Shown piece after piece: positions 45,117 to 54,590 of a DNA stretch of 64,000 nucleotides; position 1 is the stretch's first letter; the number at the start of each line of letters is the position of its first letter. Under the pieces are notes generated by a model that saw only the letters and a list, made by a program, of their open reading frames with translations, had not been told where the DNA came from and did not search any database. Source of the stretch: Persephonella hydrogeniphila. GTDB taxonomy: Bacteria > Aquificota > Aquificia > Aquificales > Hydrogenothermaceae. Location: positions 310,001 to 374,000 of the forward strand of contig NZ_OBEI01000001.1 of assembly GCF_900215515.1 (NCBI RefSeq), read 5' to 3'. The position numbers and the translations under genes are program-made.

Positions 45117-47493
45117 AAAGATTCTAAAAACGGTAAAAAACTACGATGATAAGCTGCTTTCCCGCACAACAGGTCTGTCTGAAACCCTGTCTCAGTTATT
45201 AAAAGATTACCTCCCAGAAGGGCTTTTGGATGATATCAAAGAGATAGACAAACTTACTGTCCAGAAAAAGAGAGCTTTGATTGATTATATCTCAAAGGCT
45301 GTAGAACAGATAAAATTAGAAGAAGAGGAAAAAAAAGAAAAAACGGTAAACCTTCTCCCCCTTGAAAAGTTCTTCAGTATCCAGATAAAAGATTTAAAGC
45401 TCCTTAAACCCATAGAGAAAAGAGCATTTAAAAAAGTAGGTATTCAAAACCTGTACGATGCTCTCTTTTTTTTCCCAAAAAGATACGACGACAGAAGATT
45501 TAAATCTTTATCTAAGATAAAAGATGGAGAAACAGGGCTCTTTAGGTTAGAAGTGTTAGATATAAAAAAGATAAACAGAGGGAAACTGAAGGTTCAGGTT
45601 TTTCTGAAACAGGGAGATAAAAAACTAAACGCATTCTTTGTACATGACAAACCCTTTTTGTTCAGTTACTTCAGAAAAGGTAAAGAAGTGATTCTTTACG
45701 GAAAAGTCTCAGTCTATGGAAAAGATATATCCATTATCCAGCCAGAGATTTACAATCAGTTTGACCCTGTAATAATGGACAGAATTGTTCCGGTATACTC
45801 GCTAAGGGGAGATTCTACAGTAAAAATCACTTCTCAGACAATAAATCATCTCAGGAGAGGAATTTTCAAAATATTAAAAGAATATCTACCTCTTTTTCCA
45901 GAGTATATGCCGGAAAACATAAGAAAAAAGTACAAACTTCCTGGGATAACCGAAGCTCTAAAAAAGGTACACTTTCCAGATATATCTGAAAATATAAAAG
46001 ATCTAAATAATCTCCAGACACGACCTCAGACAAGAGTTATATTTGACGAACTTTTTATACTTGAGCTTGCTTACGCATACAGAAAGAATCTCCTGAAGGA
46101 AAATCCTGCTGAAGCTATAAAAACAGATAATAACTTTACAGAAAAATTCGAAAGTATCCTTCCTTTTAAACTGACAGAAGACCAGAAAAAAGCCATAAAA
46201 GATATTCTCAACGATATATCAAAGCCATCTCCTATGAACAGGATGGTTCAGGGAGATGTAGGAAGCGGAAAAACTGTAGTTGCGATTGCCGCGTCCCTTG
46301 CAGTAGCACAATCAGGTAATCAGGTTGCCGTTATGGCTCCTACAGAGATACTGGCACAACAGCATTACAGAAATTTTAAAAATATCTTAGGAGAAACAGT
46401 AGAGATTTATCTGCTCACAGGAAGTACACCAAATAAAGAGAAAAAAAAGATATACAGAAAAATGGAAACAGGAGAAGCGAAGATAGTCATCGGGACACAT
46501 GCTCTTATTCAGGATGAAGTAAAATTTAAAAATCTTGCCCTTGTTATAGTAGATGAACAGCACAGATTCGGTGTAGAGCAGAGAAAAGCCCTGATTGAAA
46601 AATCGGGAAAAGTTCCCCATGTTCTTGTAATGACAGCTACCCCCATACCAAGAACATTAGCTTTGACATACTTTGGAGATCTTGATGTTTCTGTTATAAA
46701 GCAGCTACCGTCAGGAAGGAAAAAGGTTGAAACAATGATCTATTATGAAGATGAAAGGGAAGTAATGAACTCTTTTATAAGAAAAGAGTTGGAGAAAGGC
46801 AGACAGGTGTTTGTTGTTTATCCTTTGATTGAGGATTCTGAGAAAATAGATCTAAAATCAGCTGAAGAAGGCTTCAAAAAATGGAAAGAAGCCTTTCCTG
46901 ATAGAAAAGTGATACTGCTTCACGGCAGGATGAGTCAGGAAGAAAAAGACAGGATAATGGAGGATTTCAGGAACAAAAAGGCTGATATTCTTGTTTCTAC
47001 CACAGTTATAGAAGTTGGAGTAGATATTCCAAATGCTTCTGTCATGGTTATCGAGGATGCCTACAGATTTGGTCTTTCCCAGATACATCAGCTAAGGGGA
47101 AGGGTAGGAAGAGGCAAATACAAAGGATACTGTTTCCTTGTAGTACCTGAAGAGTTCAAATACAGATCAGACAGCCCAGAGATAGAGAAAAAAAGAGAAA
47201 AAGCCCTTCAAAGACTAAAAATCCTCGTAAGTACAACTGATGGATTTAAGATAGCAGAGGAGGATTTTAAACTGAGGGGAAGTGGAGATATTATAGGAAC
47301 AGCCCAGTCAGGTAAATTTTACTTTGGGCTTGCAGATCCTACAAGAGAAAGGGACAGTAAAATCCTCGAATATGCAAAAAAGGAAGCTGAAAAGTTAATA
47401 GAAGAGGATCCTCATCTTGAGAAGAATCCTCTTCTTAAAGAGTTAGTTTATAGAAAATATGGAGACAGGTTTAATCTAGTAAATATTGCTTGA
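45094..47493 (+). CDS. recG: ATP-dependent DNA helicase RecG
   Basis: Reverses stalled replication forks and branch-migrates Holliday junctions. The 799 residues have an N-terminal wedge/OB domain, preceded by about 100 residues of charged helix as in other thermophilic RecG proteins. The helicase motifs are GDVGSGKT (about 388-395), DEQHRFG, TATPIPRTLALT, and QLRGRVGRG. The C-terminal TRG-type motif is followed by YRKYGDRFNLVNIA. The gene overlaps the 3' end of the RHH/PAS protein by 23 bases tail to tail. Confidence 0.96.
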   Translation: MKNLKQAKKILKTVKNYDDKLLSRTTGLSETLSQLLKDYLPEGLLDDIKEIDKLTVQKKRALIDYISKAVEQIKLEEEEKKEKTVNLLPLEKFFSIQIKDLKLLKPIEKRAFKKVGIQNLYDALFFFPKRYDDRRFKSLSKIKDGETGLFRLEVLDIKKINRGKLKVQVFLKQGDKKLNAFFVHDKPFLFSYFRKGKEVILYGKVSVYGKDISIIQPEIYNQFDPVIMDRIVPVYSLRGDSTVKITSQTINHLRRGIFKILKEYLPLFPEYMPENIRKKYKLPGITEALKKVHFPDISENIKDLNNLQTRPQTRVIFDELFILELAYAYRKNLLKENPAEAIKTDNNFTEKFESILPFKLTEDQKKAIKDILNDISKPSPMNRMVQGDVGSGKTVVAIAASLAVAQSGNQVAVMAPTEILAQQHYRNFKNILGETVEIYLLTGSTPNKEKKKIYRKMETGEAKIVIGTHALIQDEVKFKNLALVIVDEQHRFGVEQRKALIEKSGKVPHVLVMTATPIPRTLALTYFGDLDVSVIKQLPSGRKKVETMIYYEDEREVMNSFIRKELEKGRQVFVVYPLIEDSEKIDLKSAEEGFKKWKEAFPDRKVILLHGRMSQEEKDRIMEDFRNKKADILVSTTVIEVGVDIPNASVMVIEDAYRFGLSQIHQLRGRVGRGKYKGYCFLVVPEEFKYRSDSPEIEKKREKALQRLKILVSTTDGFKIAEEDFKLRGSGDIIGTAQSGKFYFGLADPTRERDSKILEYAKKEAEKLIEEDPHLEKNPLLKELVYRKYGDRFNLVNIA

Positions 47494-49360
47494 GATTTTC
47501 CACGTCTAGACTCTCTCCTATATACGATCCTTCTGCAAACTCAAACCCAATATCTTTAACAAAATCAAACACTTCTTCAGAATCTACCCCAGAGGCGATT
47601 GTTTTTATCCCAAACTCATTACTTATTGCCAGAACTCCTTTGAGAATTCTTTTCCTCTTTGCAGAGTAAATAGAAGTTTTAATAAAGGAACTGTTTATTT
47701 TTATGTACTGGAACATGTCATGTTCTATCATTCTTGTAAGCATTTTTATAGATGTGTTTCCTACCCCAAAATTGTCTAAACAAAACTTTAGGTTATAGTT
47801 GTTTTTCAGCTCTAATATATTGCTATAACTGTTATTAAATGTATTCTCCGTAACCATAAAAACAGTTCTGTCTTTTATATACATAATATCCTTTGTTATT
47901 TTATCTTCAGGAAGATTGAGCACCCTGTCTAAAGTAGTCTGCCTCAGTCTTACAAAAATTGTCTTATCTGTGTTTGGATAAACTTTTCTCTTGATTATAT
48001 CAAACAGTTTCTGATCTATTTTTCTGAGTACGTTATCTATTGAAGCATTCTCCATAAGATAACATATATCTTTTTCATCTATCTCATCAAAACTACAAAC
48101 CACCTGATGACCATGGACAGACAGTTCCTGAAGATCTTTTATTGGTTTTAACTGAAGATTGAGCTTTCCTTCCTCAAGACTTTTCTTTATTTTTTTCTCA
48201 AGCTCTATGTACTTTGTGTACATAACAGGCTGATTTCTCAGAATTACAAAATTTCTCTTTCCGCCCTCTTTAAGATGCATAAGGAGATCTTCCATCTGAA
48301 GTAGAATCTTTTCGAGGTCTTTTGTATCTTCCTTTGATATTTTTCTAACTGCAAAAATTATTTTTGGAACGAAGAAGCTCTCCTCATCAGGTGTAGGTAT
48401 TCTTATAGATTTTACAAAGTTAAGGAATTTTCTGAGGATATGTCTGTTTACTATATCATCTTTTACAAACAGACCAAATTTATTACCTCCTATCTTACTC
48501 AGAACAAAATCAAATCCCATCTCTTCCAATTTGTCTTTAAGTTTCTTAGAAAACTCTCTTAGAACTTTACTTCCAAACTCATATCCGTACATCTCGTTAG
48601 CATACATAAGATTGGCAACTTCTATATTTATCAGGGTGTACTCCTGTCCTTTTTCCATCTGATTTAATGCTTCTCTTACAATCTGTAAGAATCTTCTCTT
48701 CTTAACCAGACCTGTAACAATATCGTACTCGTAAATCTCCTGAAGTTTCTTGTAAGCCTCCTCAAGCTCCTTGTTTTTCTTCTCAAGCTCTTCCTGAACT
48801 CTAACAAACTCTGTTATATCTCTGGATATTCCTAAAATAGCTATAATTTTTCCGGTTTTATCATAGATCGGTGTCTTTATCACATCAAATATGATCTCTC
48901 TCCCATCTGCCGCCTTTATCTTTTCTACAGAGTGGGAAGATTTTTTACTCTCTAAAGCTTTCATATCAGAAAAGATACACTCCTTTGCCACATCAGCAGG
49001 AAGAACTTCAATATCGCTTTTCCCTATAAGGTCTTCTTTCTTAAGCCCAAATAAATTGGCAAAAGCCTGATTTACATAAATTATCCTCAGATTCAGATCT
49101 TTTATCCAGATAGGGTCTGGGGTTGTATCCAGAACCTTTGTGAACAACACCTGTAATTTATCCTTCCACTCCTCACTCAGCCAGTCGATATTCTTGTAAA
49201 TCTCATCTTTAAAAACATTTTCCTCAAGATAAAGAACTTCTTCAAGAAGCTTGCTTATAAGTTTAGAAACAGAATAGCTCTTTTCCTTAGAGAGCTCTTT
49301 CAACTTTGACAGTAGCTCTCTATCAATCGCTATACTTAAAACCGTCTTCTTTGCAGCCAT
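47471..49360 (-). CDS. RHH-PAS-GGDEF-EAL protein with degenerate catalytic sites
   Basis: A 629-residue cytoplasmic regulator. It opens with a ribbon-helix-helix domain (about 3-35, KKTVLSIAIDRELLSKLKEL and VSKLISKLLEEV), then PAS (about 75-190), a coiled coil, a GGDEF-type domain (about 215-370) and an EAL-type domain (about 380-629). The GGDEF motif reads GGNKF, the EAL site reads HQVVCS instead of EALLR, DDFG reads DNFG and KID reads KIN. A catalytic role is unlikely; c-di-GMP binding and DNA binding are plausible. ATG 49360 has GGGGAGG upstream; a start at 49399 is possible. Divergent from a membrane diguanylate cyclase. Confidence 0.8.
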   Translation of the reverse strand: MAAKKTVLSIAIDRELLSKLKELSKEKSYSVSKLISKLLEEVLYLEENVFKDEIYKNIDWLSEEWKDKLQVLFTKVLDTTPDPIWIKDLNLRIIYVNQAFANLFGLKKEDLIGKSDIEVLPADVAKECIFSDMKALESKKSSHSVEKIKAADGREIIFDVIKTPIYDKTGKIIAILGISRDITEFVRVQEELEKKNKELEEAYKKLQEIYEYDIVTGLVKKRRFLQIVREALNQMEKGQEYTLINIEVANLMYANEMYGYEFGSKVLREFSKKLKDKLEEMGFDFVLSKIGGNKFGLFVKDDIVNRHILRKFLNFVKSIRIPTPDEESFFVPKIIFAVRKISKEDTKDLEKILLQMEDLLMHLKEGGKRNFVILRNQPVMYTKYIELEKKIKKSLEEGKLNLQLKPIKDLQELSVHGHQVVCSFDEIDEKDICYLMENASIDNVLRKIDQKLFDIIKRKVYPNTDKTIFVRLRQTTLDRVLNLPEDKITKDIMYIKDRTVFMVTENTFNNSYSNILELKNNYNLKFCLDNFGVGNTSIKMLTRMIEHDMFQYIKINSSFIKTSIYSAKRKRILKGVLAISNEFGIKTIASGVDSEEVFDFVKDIGFEFAEGSYIGESLDVENLKQYLLD

Positions 49361-49383
49361 TTGCCTCCCCGCCTTATTAAAAA

Positions 49384-49398
49384 TGATAATTATTAACA
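49384..49398. promoter_or_regulatory. Fur-like palindrome TGATAAT-T-ATTAACA
   Basis: It matches the 7-1-7 Fur-type consensus TGATAATnATTATCA at 14 of 15 positions (the central base is free). It lies between the divergent RHH/PAS and GGDEF genes. On the minus strand a TATAAT (49416-49411) puts it just downstream of the expected start, a repressor position. AT-rich background makes chance matches possible; the RHH protein next door is another candidate binder. Confidence 0.4.
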
Positions 49399-49506
49399 AT
49401 CTACTAACAAATTATATAACAAATATTTTAAATTGAAAATATGTTCTTGTATATTGTCTTTAATCAAGTTATTATTAATAGAGATAAAGCGAAATTGGGG
49501 GAGTAT

Positions 49507-51870
49507 ATGTTAAAAGTGCTTTATGCACTTATTTTAGGAGTGACGATAGTATTAATAAATATATATTATTATGGACTTCAAAAAACAATAATCTATTCAC
49601 AGGTAATTCCCAATATTATTGCTTTTATAGCAATTTTAGCAGGATTTTATCTTTCGGATAAACTAAAAAATCTTCCCTCTGTATACAACAATGTCAATTT
49701 AGGTTTTGTGTTTATTATCATATCCCATGCAAACCTTATAGCATTTTTTATCACCAACCAACCCCTGCAGGTGCTTTCTGTAACAGAATTTTTTGTAAAA
49801 CTTCCGGGAATAGCACTTGTTCTTATTGGAATGAAAAACTGGCTGAAAATCAAAGAAGAAAGGGAACATAAGCTGAAAGAACAGGAAGAAAAATGGAAAG
49901 GAATCGTTGAAGGTATAAAGGATATTATAGTGATAATACAGGACAATAAAGTTAAATATATAAATCCAAACGTAAAAGATATCCTCGGTGTAAAACCTGA
50001 AGATATAATAGGAAAAAATCTCTCTAATCTTATACACAGAGAAGATATAGAAAAGTTGTTATCAAACAAAAAAACCCCTCAGAAAATAAAACTAAAATCA
50101 AAAAACGGGCAGATAAAAGTATTTGAAGTAAATCCCTCTTACATTACATACGAAGGTAAGCCTGCTGTTCTCGGAATACTTAGAGATATAACAGATAAAG
50201 TTCAGAAAGAACAGGAACTGTTAAAAACAAAAGAAGCTCTGGAAGAGATAAGAGAGAAACTCCACGCAGCCCAGAAGGCTGCAAAGGTCGGATACTGGGA
50301 GATACATCTTCCTGATCTGAATGTCAAACTCTCAGAGGAAGCTATGGCTATTTTTGAAGAAACAGAAAAGGCAGACAGTATCCCTTTTGAACAGTTCTTA
50401 GAGTATGTGAATCCCAAAGAAAAAAATGAGATAAAAGAAAAAAGATTAACGGCTATTACCAGTCTGGTGCCTTACGAGGCTGAATACAGGATTTACACAG
50501 GAAAAAGGGAAAAAATTATAAGGGAGAAGGTGCAGATACTTAAAGAGAGTTCTTCTAATCCGATTATACTTGGTATTGTTCAGGATATAACAGATATTTA
50601 TACCATTTACCAGAAAGTTCTTGAAAATGAGGAAAGATACCGCTCCCTCTTTGAATACTCCAACGACGCCATTGTAATTGCTGACATAGATGGAAATATA
50701 AAAGATGTAAATCAAAAAGCTGTATACAAACTTGGATACTCTAAACTTGACTTAACAATACTGAATCTAAAGGATATATTTGAAGAGCGATTTAAGAAAG
50801 TTTTTAAAGAATGGTTAAAAAGACTGTACGTGAACGGGCATCTCAGATTTGAAACAGAAGTAATAACCAAAGATAAATCTACATTTTCTGCAGAGGTATC
50901 AGCCAGTATCGTAGAGATAAAAGGTAAAAAATATATACAGCTGATCATCAGAGATATTACCGACAGAAAACTTGCAGAAAAAGAACTAAAACTGGCATCT
51001 ATGGTTTTTGAGAATGCTCTGGAAGGGATAGTAATCACAGACGAAAATGGAATTATACTGAGATCAAATGAAGCGTTTACAGAGATAACAGGTTTTGATA
51101 AATCTGAGATTTTAGGGTGGAAGATAAACCAGATTCCTGTTTTCAGTCTGAGGGGAAATCATTTTTTAAGGGTGTGGCACAAAGCAGAAACCTCAGACAG
51201 ATGGCAGGGAGAGATAACCGGTCTTAAGAAAAACGGTGATACTTTTCCAGCATGGCTCTCAATAATAAAAGTAAAAAATAGAGGAGAAACAACTAACTTT
51301 ATTGTTATGATATCTGATATAACACGTAGAAAACATAAAGAGAAAAAACTAAAAAACCTTGCATATTATGACAATCTGACAAAACTACCTAACCGACCCC
51401 ACTTTTTCAACAAACTTAAATCTGCCGTCGAAAGAGCCACAGAAAACAAAACAAAATTTGCCCTGTTTTTTATTGATCTTGATGGGTTCAAGCAGGTTAA
51501 CGATACCTATGGACATGAGGTGGGAGATAAACTGCTAATCGAAGTGGCAAAAAAACTCAGATCTTCTGTAAGAAAGGATGATTTTGTTGCAAGGCTTGCA
51601 GGTGATGAGTTTGTGATACTTATAGAGAATATAGATGGTAAAGAGGTACTGAAAAAGATAGCAGACAAAATAATAAAAAATGTAGGTTCCATATACATTA
51701 TAGACGGAAATGAGATAAAAATAGGTGCAAGTATAGGAATATCAATATTCCCTGACGATGCAAATGATATAGAAACTATTATGAGGCACGCAGACTCAGC
51801 CATGTACCACTCGAAACTTACCGGAAAAAACAGATCAACCTTTTATGCCGATATCATCAACAAACGATAG
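49507..51870 (+). CDS. membrane-bound PAS-GGDEF diguanylate cyclase
   Basis: The 787-residue protein has four predicted N-terminal membrane helices (about 1-125), four PAS-type domains (about 137-230, 248-365, 370-490, 495-612) and a GGDEF domain (about 615-787). The active motif is AGDEF in RLAGDEFVILI, a variant seen in active cyclases. An RKDD (RxxD) sequence lies five residues before it, the inhibitory product-binding site. It would make c-di-GMP in response to signals read by the PAS domains. A start at 49441 is possible; ATG 49507 has GGGGGAG upstream. It overlaps the TgpA-like gene by 36 bases tail to tail. Confidence 0.88.
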   Translation: MLKVLYALILGVTIVLINIYYYGLQKTIIYSQVIPNIIAFIAILAGFYLSDKLKNLPSVYNNVNLGFVFIIISHANLIAFFITNQPLQVLSVTEFFVKLPGIALVLIGMKNWLKIKEEREHKLKEQEEKWKGIVEGIKDIIVIIQDNKVKYINPNVKDILGVKPEDIIGKNLSNLIHREDIEKLLSNKKTPQKIKLKSKNGQIKVFEVNPSYITYEGKPAVLGILRDITDKVQKEQELLKTKEALEEIREKLHAAQKAAKVGYWEIHLPDLNVKLSEEAMAIFEETEKADSIPFEQFLEYVNPKEKNEIKEKRLTAITSLVPYEAEYRIYTGKREKIIREKVQILKESSSNPIILGIVQDITDIYTIYQKVLENEERYRSLFEYSNDAIVIADIDGNIKDVNQKAVYKLGYSKLDLTILNLKDIFEERFKKVFKEWLKRLYVNGHLRFETEVITKDKSTFSAEVSASIVEIKGKKYIQLIIRDITDRKLAEKELKLASMVFENALEGIVITDENGIILRSNEAFTEITGFDKSEILGWKINQIPVFSLRGNHFLRVWHKAETSDRWQGEITGLKKNGDTFPAWLSIIKVKNRGETTNFIVMISDITRRKHKEKKLKNLAYYDNLTKLPNRPHFFNKLKSAVERATENKTKFALFFIDLDGFKQVNDTYGHEVGDKLLIEVAKKLRSSVRKDDFVARLAGDEFVILIENIDGKEVLKKIADKIIKNVGSIYIIDGNEIKIGASIGISIFPDDANDIETIMRHADSAMYHSKLTGKNRSTFYADIINKR

Positions 51871-53733
51871 AAGTTTTTTATATGTCTGCCTGTCCAATTT
51901 TTTATCTGTATAAAACAGCTTTTCAAACTCCCTTACAAAGCGGTAGGCTTTAGTTTTTATATCTTCCCTATCTATCCTCTTTACAAACTCCTCAAGACCT
52001 TCATTTTCTTTTTTTCTGTATCCTAATTTTTCCATCTTTTTGTAAAATCTTTTAAGTAATCTTCTTTCGTAGCTTTCTATTTTTAACCTGTAAATCCCCA
52101 TAAAAATGCTAACAATCATAGCAAAAACAAGAAAGTAATATACATACTCTTTCAAACGGACTGTATCAAATTTTACAGAGCTTACTACATTCTGGGCTTT
52201 TTTTATCAAACTTACCTGTTTTTTTAGATCAAAATTTACCACACTGTTTATATAAGCATACTCTACAGCATCTAATATCAGCATTATCTTATCTAAAATC
52301 CCTTTCTCTTTTTCAGAATAAACCCTCGCAGCATAGGAAGTAGTAGGATCAAACCTCATCCATTTACCGTTTATATAAGCCTCTATCCACGTATGGGCGT
52401 ACTTCTGGGGAACTAAATAGTAGTCTCCTATTCTGTTATAAATCATCCCTTTATAACCACCTACCACTCTGACAGGAATCTTATTTATTCTGAGAAGAAC
52501 AGCAGCCGCAGAGGCAAAATACTCACAGTTTCCCCTCTTAGTCTCAAACAGAAAACTGTAAACAGGGTCATCACCTGCAGGAAGATTTTTCAGACTGTAT
52601 CTGTAGCTTTCCTTTAGGTAAGAAACTACATTTTTTACTGTCTGGAGAGTAGTTTCTCCTTTCAGTCTGTAAGCAAGTTGAAACACTTTCCTGTTTATAT
52701 TATTAGGAAGCTGTGTATAGGCATAAATATTTATATCCTCTGCCTGTATAACACCTTCAAGATCAGAAATAGCTGTGTATTTAATACGGGAGTATAAATT
52801 TTTATAAAAAACGAAGACGGAATCATCCTCTCTCCTTGCACCTTTTAGATTAATACTGACAGGAGTATCTACAGCAAGTAAATACCTCCCTCCTGTAGGT
52901 TCAAGGATTATTTCCTGTTTAACTGGATTTCTGATCAGTACTTTTTCAGTTTCCTGTAGATTTCTCCTTAACCATCTTTTACCATCAAAAAAGTTTAAGA
53001 CTATACCTCTTATATAGATATCCTCTGGATTTATTCTTTTGTCTATTTTTACCCTTACGGCGATGCTTTCATCTTCCTGTATCTGGGATACATCCCCTAT
53101 ACTGACAACATCTGAAAAACCGGTTTTTCCTTTTGAGCCTGCATTTAAAAAATCAAAAACAGGATGTTGTGTTCTTGGTAGGACGACAAAAAGAAAAGCT
53201 GTTAAAGGAATTGCTACAAGGGGTATTAGGAGGGTTCTTGTTGCGATTTTTTTAAAAATCTGTGTGTGAACGACCAGTTCCTGATCCTGAGAGTAATAGG
53301 TAAGAAAAATAATAGACAGAACAACTGTAAAAAACAGTATCAGGAAAAAAAGCATAAATGACAGGTCTATAGTCAGAAGTGCAGAACCGGCGAGAAGAAA
53401 AACAGATATAGTGTATATCTGCATAAAATCTCTGAACTGTTTATTTTCTAAAAACTTTATCCCAAGAAGTATAAGAAGTGTTTCTATAACAGGTATAACC
53501 AGATTTTCAGTTGAAGCTCTGAAAAAAAGAGAGATAACCACAACAAGAGATAGTATATTCAGTACAATTCTCGGAATTATCTCTTCCCTTTTCCTATCAA
53601 CGAAAATTCCTCCAGCAAAAAAGAGAACAAAGATCAAAGAAAAGACAGGATCTACATATCTCACCACAGAAAGAAATCCTGTTAATCCTACAATATAATT
53701 CAGAATAGAAACAACATTTCTTATCTTTATCAT
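51835..53733 (-). CDS. TgpA-type transglutaminase-like membrane protein
   Basis: The 632-residue protein has six or so N-terminal membrane helices (DUF3488 region, about 8-190) and a periplasmic transglutaminase-like domain. Its triad appears as cysteine in KRGNCEYFASAAAVLLR, histidine in KYAHTWIEAYINGKW and aspartate in RFDPT. One more membrane helix near 540 and a cytosolic tail (DUF4129-like) follow. Such proteins occur with MoxR and DUF58 genes, as here. The P. aeruginosa TgpA is essential, but the substrate is unclear. Its ATG overlaps the DUF58 stop. Confidence 0.88.
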   Translation of the reverse strand: MIKIRNVVSILNYIVGLTGFLSVVRYVDPVFSLIFVLFFAGGIFVDRKREEIIPRIVLNILSLVVVISLFFRASTENLVIPVIETLLILLGIKFLENKQFRDFMQIYTISVFLLAGSALLTIDLSFMLFFLILFFTVVLSIIFLTYYSQDQELVVHTQIFKKIATRTLLIPLVAIPLTAFLFVVLPRTQHPVFDFLNAGSKGKTGFSDVVSIGDVSQIQEDESIAVRVKIDKRINPEDIYIRGIVLNFFDGKRWLRRNLQETEKVLIRNPVKQEIILEPTGGRYLLAVDTPVSINLKGARREDDSVFVFYKNLYSRIKYTAISDLEGVIQAEDINIYAYTQLPNNINRKVFQLAYRLKGETTLQTVKNVVSYLKESYRYSLKNLPAGDDPVYSFLFETKRGNCEYFASAAAVLLRINKIPVRVVGGYKGMIYNRIGDYYLVPQKYAHTWIEAYINGKWMRFDPTTSYAARVYSEKEKGILDKIMLILDAVEYAYINSVVNFDLKKQVSLIKKAQNVVSSVKFDTVRLKEYVYYFLVFAMIVSIFMGIYRLKIESYERRLLKRFYKKMEKLGYRKKENEGLEEFVKRIDREDIKTKAYRFVREFEKLFYTDKKLDRQTYKKLLSFVDDIGIKG

Positions 53734-54590
53734 CTCAAAACCGCAAGCTCTGTAAGTATCATGGCTTTTTGCTTTCTTGAATGTTCAGGCTTAAAAAATT
53801 TTTTTCCGTATTTTAAACCAAAAGGCACAGAGTTTTTATAAAGCTCAAGGACAAGGTATGTAGCATAAGAGACTTTTGTCTCTAAATCTCCATGTATGCT
53901 ATCTAAATCAATAATAACAGGTTTTGAAGAAAGGTCTTCCATCTCTTTTACCTTCAGTTCTCCTGTTCTGGCAGAGGCTTTCCAGTGTATAAACTTAACT
54001 GGATCTCCCGGAGAATAGTTCCTTATTGATACAATATCCCCCTGAGAGCCTGATTTTTGTGTACTGTAGTGACCATCCCTTCTTCCAGGACCAGAAGAGT
54101 TATACAGATTTTCCATTTTTCTTGGATATGGATATACAATAACAGGTATTTTTTTCTGGTATACAATACATCTTACAAAAAAGTTAAATGGAAAAACGGA
54201 ACATATACCAAAACTGTCTGTTGTATATTTACCTCTTTTCCGGTAAAGATAGTTTATATGGAAGGTGTAAGAACCTTTTGGATCAATATACGGGACGATA
54301 TATTTTTTGTCATAAAAATGAAAAATTACAAGGAAAGAAGGAAGAAACCTTTTTTTATTCTTAAGAACCACCCTGACAGGAAACTCAACTCCGGCAAATA
54401 TTTCCTCAGGCATGTCTATCTCAAGATCAAGATTAGAAAGGTTCCTTTTACCGAAAAAACCGGATATACCCATAAAACTCAGCATTGCAGCAACTATAAG
54501 ATAAATCAGATTATTCCCTGTATTAACAGCAGCAACTCCCAGTAAGATAGTAAGAGATATATATATCCATCCAGCCTTCGTTATCTTTAT
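53730..54590 (-). CDS. DUF58 protein; expected start codon ATG replaced by ATA
   Basis: DUF58 proteins act with MoxR ATPases and are linked to complex assembly. The first usual start is ATG 54485 (251 residues). Upstream codons continue in frame as KITKAGWIYISLTILLGV and AVNTGNNLIYLIVAAM, the conserved first half of DUF58 proteins with two membrane helices. No ATG, GTG or TTG is in frame between the TGA upstream and 54485. The best place is 54590, where TAATA overlaps the moxR stop, exactly where TAATG would be expected. I give 286 residues from that ATA; start confidence is low. The domain motif KSGSQGDIVSIRNYSPGDPVKFIHWKASART is clear. Confidence 0.75.
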   Translation of the reverse strand: MKITKAGWIYISLTILLGVAAVNTGNNLIYLIVAAMLSFMGISGFFGKRNLSNLDLEIDMPEEIFAGVEFPVRVVLKNKKRFLPSFLVIFHFYDKKYIVPYIDPKGSYTFHINYLYRKRGKYTTDSFGICSVFPFNFFVRCIVYQKKIPVIVYPYPRKMENLYNSSGPGRRDGHYSTQKSGSQGDIVSIRNYSPGDPVKFIHWKASARTGELKVKEMEDLSSKPVIIDLDSIHGDLETKVSYATYLVLELYKNSVPFGLKYGKKFFKPEHSRKQKAMILTELAVLR

